Shown here piece by piece: positions 8,339-13,456 of a DNA stretch of 13,456 nt. The notes under the pieces are model-generated. The model was not told where the DNA came from. It ran no database searches and worked only from the letters and a program-made list of their open reading frames with translations. Position numbers and translations under genes: made by a program. The stretch's first letter is position 1; each line of letters begins with the position of its first letter. Origin of the DNA: Cyclostephanos tholiformis. Lineage: Eukaryota > Bacillariophyta > Thalassiosirophyceae > Thalassiosirales > Thalassiosiraceae. The stretch lies in NCBI GenBank assembly GCA_036939975.1, contig JALLPB010000821.1:1-13456 (forward strand). Reading direction: 5' to 3'.

Positions 8339-9409
8339 GTGAAAAAAGATTGTCAGAACAATTTGGAGGATGCGCTTACCTTTGGCAACCACAAAGGTGC
8401 TTCCACAAAGCCAGATCTCCTGTGGAATCTGATCAGCAAGGATGTCAAGTATGAGTACAGTATCCCCATCCCTCTCCCTTGCATCAGAATGATCCCAGGT
8501 CTCATAATGGCTCAAATGAACATAATGGCGCAGAATACAATAGATAAGTGCAAAAAAATTGTTCCCAAAGACAGACTCACCCACAATCAGAGCTGGAAAT
8601 GGAGCTCTGGTACTTCCGTTAGCTGCATGGTCAACACGGATCTCCTCCAGGCTTGCTGTTTTGGCTTTTGCATTCAAAGAATCATCAATTGGGCAGTTGT
8701 GGCTCAGAGCCACTACCCGAACTATCGCATCCTTGCTACCAAATTGATTACAAGTCTGCATATTGATGAGGCCACCTCAACACTGAGACAGCCCTTCAGA
8801 CCTGCACTCAAATCCCTGGAGAAGGCAAAGCCTTCATCTCCCTCCACAACACTTTTGGAGGAGCACCATGCCCTTACAAGTGGAGCATAAAATTGGAGAT
8901 GATTTGTGACTTGGCAAATGAACTAATTGTGAGCAAAGAATGGGACCCACTCACCTTAAATGCAACCGTCCAACCACAGATTCCTCCATGGAATCTCCCA
9001 CCTGATGACTTACCCTTTGGTCAGGCACGCCGACTCATCATCGACATCCCTGTGGACCCAAGGGGCAAGATTGATGTCTACATCGATGACACCACCGGCC
9101 TCACAGTTGACATACCCGGTTCAGACAATGCTGCTTGCATGGAAGCAGCAATCCCCCTTGTCATCAAAGTGGCAGCATCACCCAACGATCCCAACAAGCC
9201 AATCCCTTTGGGAGCCCATGATTGCAAAGGATAAGTTGACAGCAGAGGGCGGTCTTTCAGAAACAAAAATGATCTTAGGGTGGCTGTTCAACTTTCAAAC
9301 TCTCACCATTTTTCTGCCAGATCACAAACTAATTGCCTGGTCAACAGCAATAGAGGATATGATCTTGTCAGAACAAATGAACTTACAAGAGCTAGAACTA
9401 ACAATTTGA
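8339..9409 (+). pseudogene. Reverse transcriptase domain of the YR retroelement
   Basis: Copies element RNA into DNA in intact relatives. Motif A reads IDYKSAY (Asp codon 8746-8748). Motif B reads TFGGAPCPYKWS just before 8890. Motif C is the catalytic YIDD at 9079-9090 within VYIDDTTGLTVD. A thumb-like ILGWLFNFQTLTIFLPDHK follows at about 9270-9330. The coherent frame changes near 8742, where a one-base loss lies directly before motif A, and again near 9215-9234 with a stop at 9232-9234. Two adjacent TGA codons (8764-8769) follow motif A, where Arg codons are the likely ancestors by CGA-to-TGA change. Both YIDD aspartates and the motif A aspartate are still present, but no single frame links them to the upstream and downstream parts. 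Family placement rests on the motifs plus the downstream YR. Confidence 0.8.
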
Positions 9410-10000
9410 CAAATGGGAAGCATGGGGTTTGTCATCCCCTGGGTCCATCATTTTTTGAGCCGCCTTTGCTTGCTCCACCGCTGCTCACTGAATTGTTGCT
9501 TCACAAAAATCAACAAAGTTCACTTAAGAGATTTAATGCTGTTGAATAAGATATTAACAAAGAAAGCAAATAGAACTCAGTTGCCTTCTGCACCCCCAAT
9601 AGAATCTACCACTTGGATTCTTGTACTTGGATTCTTGTCCTGCCAGCTTAGGGGGATATAGCGATGAAGGGCATGCATGGCATTTCCAAATCCCCACTCA
9701 CCTCCAATTCAGAAAAATGAATAACCTGCTGGAATGTCTAGCAGAGATCATCACCCCCTGGGTGGACATCATCACCAGACAACTCAGCAGCAGCAACTGT
9801 GATTTGTCGATGGCAGATAGCACCATGGCCAAAGGGTGGATGCAAAAATCCAATTTTGATGAATTTAGTGAAGACCCCCTCCAAGCCTCAGCTCATGCGG
9901 ATGCCACTCACCACCACTCTCAATTATTCATGGACAAAAACATAAAATGATACAGTCAGTGGTTCCCTGGGAAGCTCAACAACTCTCTCTTGGGAGTGGC
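9410..10000 (+). pseudogene. RT thumb/connection and RNase H domain of the YR retroelement
   Basis: After TGA at 9407-9409 the frame continues as connection sequence (GFVIPWVHHFLSRLC). RNase H, which degrades the RNA strand of the hybrid, is recognisable by its acidic residues: Asp at 9630-9632 (LDSCPASLGGYSDEG), Glu at 9732-9734 (NNLLECLAEI) and Asp at 9816-9818 (MADSTMAKGW). A TGA at 9948-9950 precedes YSQWFPGKLNN. Relatives would continue there with Val-Ala-Asp-Ala and then LSR, but here LNN runs almost directly into LSW. About 11 bases at 9983/9984, including the last catalytic Asp codon, appear lost. A 14-bp tandem duplication (9611-9638) shifts the frame at the start of the domain. Assignment is by motif order and by the neighbouring RT and YR. 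Confidence 0.75.
9611..9638 (+). repeat. 14-bp tandem duplication ACTTGGATTCTTGT x2
   Basis: Perfect duplication, units 9611-9624 and 9625-9638. Removing one unit would bring the upstream connection frame into register with the RNase H frame, so it looks like a late slippage mutation that inactivated the polyprotein. Confidence 0.85.
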
Positions 10001-11243
10001 ATTGCAGCTCTGACAAACTCACCTCTTTTCTCCATCATAATTTTCCACAACAGATGCTAATGCACTTTGTGATATCTCCCCTTCCCAAAGAGATCAGCTG
10101 TTGGCTGATTTTGCCTTTGCAACACTTACCAGTGAATGAGCAATTACGGGAGAAACACTTGATGATGGAGCTTGATCTTGGCATCCATTGGCTGCCACAA
10201 ATCCTCATGCTTGGGGTGTTTGCCATGGCTGTCAGAAGTGGATGGTTCTTGGATGAAAAACATGGAACACATGTTGAGGACACAGTCAGAGGTGCCATCT
10301 CTAATGTGGTACAGACCTTCAGGCTGGTAGGGCGACAGAATCTCACAAAAGATGAAGACAACAAACTTAGCATCTTTCTATCATGGCAATTCCATGCCTT
10401 CAGAAACAACGACCCCAAAGAAAAACAAGAAAAGGCCCTCCCCCTTTCAGTCCTCAACAAATTAGCAAAACTACAAGTCACTGAACTCAAGCGGCCTTTT
10501 TGCCTGCAGATCATGCAAATACTCCAAAGTCCCACTGAGCAAAAAAAAGAGGGAAAATTTACTGGTGTTGAAGAATGTCAGCTTCTTTAAAGGTGGATGC
10601 CAAGTACCTTATCAATCCCCCGATTTGGAATTGGCAGATAGCATATCAATTACATTTGAGATGCAAAAGAACGATGACAAGAAGGACATGGTTTGGTAAC
10701 TCATGGACGAAGGGGTGACAAAGTTTTGTTTCCAGTTCTTCAATGGGCACATCTTGTGTCCAGAATTTATTCATATCAAGGTGCAACTCTGGACACAAAA
10801 GTGTGTTCAGTCTGGAGGCACAGGTGGATAGAACACATCATAAGCAACACAATAATTCAACACCTGAGAGCAGCATGTGCAGCAATTGGCAGTGAAACCC
10901 TTGGCTTCAAACCCCACAAGATAGGAACACACTCCAGGCAGCAATGGAGATGTATTTGGGGGAAGTCCCCATCTACACAATCATCCTTATGGGCAGATGG
11001 TCAAGCGATGCCTTTGTCCGCTACATATGCAAACAGGTAGAACAATTCTTGCACGACATCTTGAAGAGGATTCTCAACTTTCGCTCCTTCCATCACATCC
11101 CAGACATCCGCGTGAGAAGGATTTTAGTCAACAACCCCCCAAATACAATCCATCACATGAGAGTTTCCAGCAATGACCCCAGACAGTGTAACCATCATGA
11201 CAATGCCAAGAAACAAAGAAATATTGGACATGACAAATCATGA
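10001..11243 (+). pseudogene. Tyrosine recombinase of the YR retroelement
   Basis: In intact relatives this integrates circular element DNA by site-specific recombination. From 9985 to about 10498 one frame covers a tether and a core-binding-like region (THVEDTVRGAISNVVQTFRL). The frame then shifts near 10490-10498. Box I reads FFACRSCKYSKVP with its Arg at 10508-10510, and this frame runs to about 10699. A further shift near 10691-10697 leads to VTHGRRGDKVLFPVLQWAHL and on to IGTHS (His at 10930-10932). Box II should follow as His-x-x-Arg, but about 10 bases are missing after 10935 and the Arg is gone. The last frame (from 10938) has Trp at 10998-11000 (MGRWSSDAF), at the second-His/Trp position, and the nucleophile Tyr at 11022-11024 (VRYICKQV). 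The stop is followed 50 bp later by B1. Confidence 0.85.
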
Positions 11244-11293
11244 CGGGTACAACTGCCTGCTTTCTCCCATTATCAGAAACAATTGATGGAGAA

Positions 11294-11430
11294 AGCATCT
11301 CTTCATTGCTGATTGCTGATGGCATAAGGGGGAGGGGAGAGTTGAATAAAAATTCCAATTCCAAACCCAATCCACATCTTGTGCACCTAATTGCACAGTG
11401 GAGAGGTGTTTGATTGCAAAGGGGGACTTT
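11294..11430 (+). repeat. Split direct repeat B1
   Basis: Starts AGCATCTCTT and ends GGGGGACTTT. It matches B2 (11618-11748) at about 90 percent by eye, with a six-base length difference near the start. It abuts A2 with a single G between them. Confidence 0.85.
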
Positions 11431-11431
11431 G

Positions 11432-11600
11432 TTATGTGGACACCAGCCATGGAGCAAAAGAGCAGAGATGGGGAGAGGCAGACCAAAAAATTTTGAATCC
11501 TAGTTTTAAAATTTTGCGAGAGCAATAATGAAACTTGGAGCCTCATTCCACTTTCATCTTGATCCCCGAGGCCGTGATCAAATTAGGTAGCAACTAAAAA
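11432..11600 (+). repeat. Split direct repeat A2
   Basis: Internal copy of the left terminus A1, placed between B1 and B2. Its contiguous junction with B1 represents the sequence expected at a circular intermediate of a split-direct-repeat element. Confidence 0.85.
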
Positions 11601-11617
11601 TCCCCAAACCCACCCAG

Positions 11618-11748
11618 AGCATCTCTTTGAATGCTGACAGCATAAGGGGGAGGGGAGAATTGAATAAAAATTCCAATTCCAAACACAATCTACATCTTGT
11701 GCACCTAGTTGCAGCGCGGAGAGGTGTTTGGTTGCAAAGGGGGACTTT
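11618..11748 (+). repeat. Split direct repeat B2 (right terminus)
   Basis: Second copy of B1. Similarity to B1 ends at CTTT (11745-11748), which sets the right boundary of the element. A 17-bp spacer separates it from A2. Confidence 0.85.
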
Positions 11749-11770
11749 GACAGATAAAATTTAAATGCCC

Positions 11771-12221
11771 AGATCCCAGATTGCACCTTCAGAGGATTCT
11801 TTTGGATTTCCCTCTTGAATTCTGCTGATGCTTTGTTGTTGAGGATGTGGGTCTTTGGTTTGACTGTTCTGGATGCAGTAAGTCTCAACCAAAGTGCCTG
11901 GTATGCCTTTATCATCCCTCCTTCTGATCTGTTTCATCGGTTCTGTGTCGATAAAATTTCCGTCTACTTCAACTAACACAATCAGGTATTAGTTTCCTTT
12001 GCTTGATGTTGCTGGGAAGCATCCCATCTGATTGCTGTGCATCACCATGTCCATTAAATTGTGGATTTTGATGTGTACATCTTTGGCTTTCAGGATGGCC
12101 GGTACGTTTGATTCCGTCTCATCTCTCACCCTTGTTGGCCGTACTCCTTGTCTCTGGCATTTCATATGTCCTTTTTGTGTTTCATCTGATTTCGGAAAAT
12201 TGCATTGGACTATGTGCAGAG
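11771..12221 (-). pseudogene. Copia-type Gag-Pol fragment: integrase region
   Basis: Read on the minus strand, high to low coordinates. A conserved segment with NFPKSDETQKGHMKCQRQGV is followed by AILKAKDVHIKIHN, then MVMHSNQMGCFPATSSKGN and VLVEVDGNFIDTEPMK. After a frameshift near 11917 it continues MIKAYQALWLRLTASRTVKP, HILNNKASAEFKREIQKN. This is the GAG-pre-integrase-to-integrase stretch of Ty1/Copia polyproteins as found in diatoms. A TAA at 11991-11989 sits where a Gln codon (CAA) is expected. The second catalytic Asp appears replaced by Asn (HILNNKAS for HILDNEAS), so the integrase is dead. The rest of the integrase and the RT are missing; similarity ends close to the right edge of the YR element. 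Confidence 0.8.
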
Positions 12222-12262
12222 TTAACAGCTAACCTAAATTTGCCTTCTGGCAGGAACCAAAA

Positions 12263-12297
12263 ACTATTCCTCCGTAGATTTTCTGCGTAGGAATAGT
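12263..12297. repeat. Hairpin with ACTATTCCT / AGGAATAGT arms
   Basis: Perfect 9-bp arms at 12263-12271 and 12289-12297, with a loop that itself contains CCGTAG and CTGCGTAG. It is subterminal in the TTAA element, at the position where the copy at 3822 has a CCTAC/GTAGG hairpin. Confidence 0.7.
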
Positions 12298-12600
12298 ACA
12301 TTTTTTGCAATCGGCAAACTAAACACAACTCACAAACAACACCACAATGGCAAGCTGTTAGCCCCTCCTATGGCATGGGTTAATGCAATACGCCCAATCT
12401 AATGCATGGGTGACTCGTCCAAAGGTGTGACCAAGGGCGCTGTTGCTTGGTTTAATGTAAAACGGTAAACTAGCTTAGCAATAAATTTATTTCTAGCTAC
12501 TCACTAGTTGTCGATAAAAAAATACACAAGGTTTGCTGGCTGTTTCGAGGGCCATGTGGATGCACCATTGCAATGCGGCATACATCCTATGATGGAGCAC

Positions 12601-12628
12601 GTCCATGGCTTCATGTGAGCCACTGGAC
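12601..12628. repeat. Hairpin GTCCATGGCT / AGCCACTGGAC
   Basis: The arms (12601-12610 and 12618-12628) pair fully apart from one bulged base, with a 7-nt loop. Neighbouring inverted matches are GCAATGCGG near 12570 with CCGCATTGC near 12654, and the palindrome TGGCGGCCGCCA at 12664-12675. Confidence 0.65.
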
Positions 12629-12710
12629 ATCACCATCGAGCAAGTGCATGCACCGCATTGCCCTGGCGGCCGCCATGGTCATCGATGGTGATGACACAAC
12701 AAACACAACA

Positions 12711-12771
12711 AAAAACACAACTTTTAGCTAGCAATTATGATATTTTTTACCTAGCTAAAATTGTGATTTTT
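12711..12771. repeat. Long hairpin with 21-bp near-perfect arms
   Basis: Arm 12711-12731 (ends CTTTTAGCTAG) is the reverse complement of 12751-12771 (starts CTAGCTAAAA), apart from two one-base gaps. The 19-nt loop is AT-rich. It lies inside the TTAA element. Confidence 0.75.
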
Positions 12772-12977
12772 GTAACTTGAAACGGACCCCCTACTTGGGT
12801 CATTGATGCAAAAAACAGTGTGCAAATGTGAAATGCTATAATTGTAGCTGAAGAACTCAGCAAGATTTTGGTATCTTTGGCTAGCTGAGCGGACCAAAAT
12901 TGGAGAAGTTATTACACTTTTGCAAAGCCCTAGAGAAATTTGATGGATAGGTTCATCCATAGAGGTTAAGCTGTTAA

Positions 12978-13456
12978 GATGGGCCATGTGTCCCGCTTTG
13001 ATGGCTTTGATCCACGTCTCTTTGACAGGGAACCCCACTGCCACATGTAGGTATCAAACTTTTTGTCTCATTGAAGGTAGGTCATACATATTGTTTACCC
13101 ATTCCTTTTACAATGGTTCATCTGCTGATATCATCCAAAATTTTGCTCCTTTTGATTTGCACCCTTGGAGAACCTGTCGTGGCAATGGAAACTTGCCTGG
13201 TTTGTGGATAGTGACTCCCTTTTCACCATTGTGAAATATCATTGTGTATCTCTCTTCAGCTATTTTATTGACACTGACAAGTGGTGACTTTAATCATGGG
13301 AGGATGTCAGCTTCTCTTGCTTTGTGGCTTAGTGTTTGAGAGGGAGTTTCATCTGGTACGATGCTTGCAATTTTAAGTGTTGGAAGAATTTACACGGGCT
13401 GCTCCCGATACCAAAATTCGTCACTTGTTTCACGCTAGTGTTGACCAGATCCCAAT
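12978..13456 (-). pseudogene. Copia-type Gag-Pol fragment: upstream of the integrase (truncated by window end)
   Basis: Read from the window end downward. A single frame gives TLKIASIVPDETPSQTLSHK, ADILP (TGA) LKSPLVSVNKIAEERYTM, IFHNGEKGVTIHKPG, WVNNMYDLPSMRQKV and AVGFPVKETWIKAIKAGHMA. This order (protease-distal region, then the GAG-pre-integrase block ending in a WIKAIKAG stretch) is typical of Copia Gag-Pol. In-frame stops are TGA at 13296-13294, TAA at 13110-13108 and TGA at 13056-13054. It connects across the TTAA element to the integrase fragment at 12221, with a one-base frame difference at the junction. The protease active site is not in the window, or is not recognisable near the edge. 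Confidence 0.75.

Larger units (their letters stand above)
5327..11748 (+). mobile_element. Decayed tyrosine-recombinase (DIRS/PAT/Ngaro-type) retrotransposon with split direct repeats
   Basis: The 6.4-kb element contains, in order, A1 (5327-5494), a gag-like frame, reverse transcriptase, RNase H, tyrosine recombinase, then B1 (11294-11430), A2 (11432-11600) and B2 (11618-11748). A1 matches A2 at roughly 80-85 percent by eye; B1 matches B2 at about 90 percent. Split direct repeats of form A1-ORFs-B1-A2-B2 are the hallmark of PAT- and Ngaro-type elements, which integrate a circular DNA by a tyrosine recombinase and make no target duplication. None is seen here. I found no DDE integrase, aspartic protease or methyltransferase-like domain. 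Multiple stops, frameshifts and deletions mean this copy cannot encode active proteins. The boundaries could be off by a few bases; CTTT is shared at both ends and at the B1/A2 junction. Confidence 0.85.
12226..12973. mobile_element. 748-bp TTAA-flanked non-autonomous element inserted in the Copia fragment
   Basis: Both sides of the insertion carry TTAA (12222-12225 and 12974-12977), and the Copia coding sequence is interrupted exactly between them. The ends are short imperfect inverted repeats: CAGCTAACCT on the left, CAGCTTAACCTCT read inward from the right. No coding sequence was recognised inside. TTAA target duplication is typical of piggyBac-type transposition, so a MITE mobilised by such a transposase is the simplest reading. 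The terminal bases are not the usual piggyBac CCY type, so the family is uncertain. The interior has several strong hairpins. Confidence 0.65.

Noticed and set aside
10001..11243. Crypton DNA transposon
   Set aside because: The recombinase is preceded by RT and RNase H and bounded by split direct repeats, which Cryptons lack.
5327..11748. Interpretation as an LTR (gypsy or copia) retrotransposon
   Set aside because: The repeats are split and partly nested (B1-A2-B2) rather than a simple terminal pair. There is no DDE integrase or aspartic protease, and a tyrosine recombinase follows RNase H.
5310..11770. Target site duplication around the YR element
   Set aside because: No convincing direct repeat flanks it. 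Only CTTT is common, and that is part of the element ends.
11583..11915. Single minus-strand gene running through B2 and A2 into the Copia integrase
   Set aside because: The open frame happens to cross the YR-element repeats. Only the part above about 11793 has Copia similarity.

Overview
The window looks like nuclear DNA of a unicellular eukaryote, most likely a diatom or other stramenopile. This is an inference from the style of the retroelements and of the KH protein; no rRNA or organelle marker is present. It has two halves of different character. Bases 1-2726 are GC-rich and CpG-rich, dominated by GAC/TCG-type trinucleotides, and hold one host gene. From about 2727 to the end the DNA is AT-richer, CpG-poor and consists almost entirely of decayed transposable elements.

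Host gene (459-2726, +): a 755-residue RNA-binding protein with three KH domains. Each domain is split by a long low-complexity insert. The N-terminus crosses a 50-C homopolymer, so the reading frame upstream of it is uncertain. A possible short intron interrupts the third KH domain.

Intergenic block (2727-5326): no confident gene. It holds one unrecognised ORF, a probable left end of a TTAA-type element, a weak Copia-like fragment, palindromes and a very AT-rich pocket next to the next insertion.

Main element (5327-11748, +): a nearly full-length but inactivated tyrosine-recombinase (YR, DIRS-superfamily) retrotransposon. It has split direct repeats in the order A1 - gag - RT - RNase H - YR - B1 - A2 - B2, the PAT/Ngaro-type arrangement. 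Gag carries a CCCH-like finger. The polyprotein shows a YIDD reverse transcriptase motif, RNase H acidic residues and YR box residues. Stops, frameshifts and small deletions hit catalytic positions, and several changes are CpG-to-TpG/CpA transitions.

Right block (11771-13456, -): a fragment of a Copia-type Gag-Pol on the minus strand (GAG-pre-integrase and integrase regions). It is interrupted by a 748-bp non-coding insertion flanked by TTAA, with short terminal inverted repeats and several strong internal hairpins. The Copia fragment stops close to the right edge of the YR element and does not resume on its left side. The right half is therefore a nest of at least three mobile elements of different classes.
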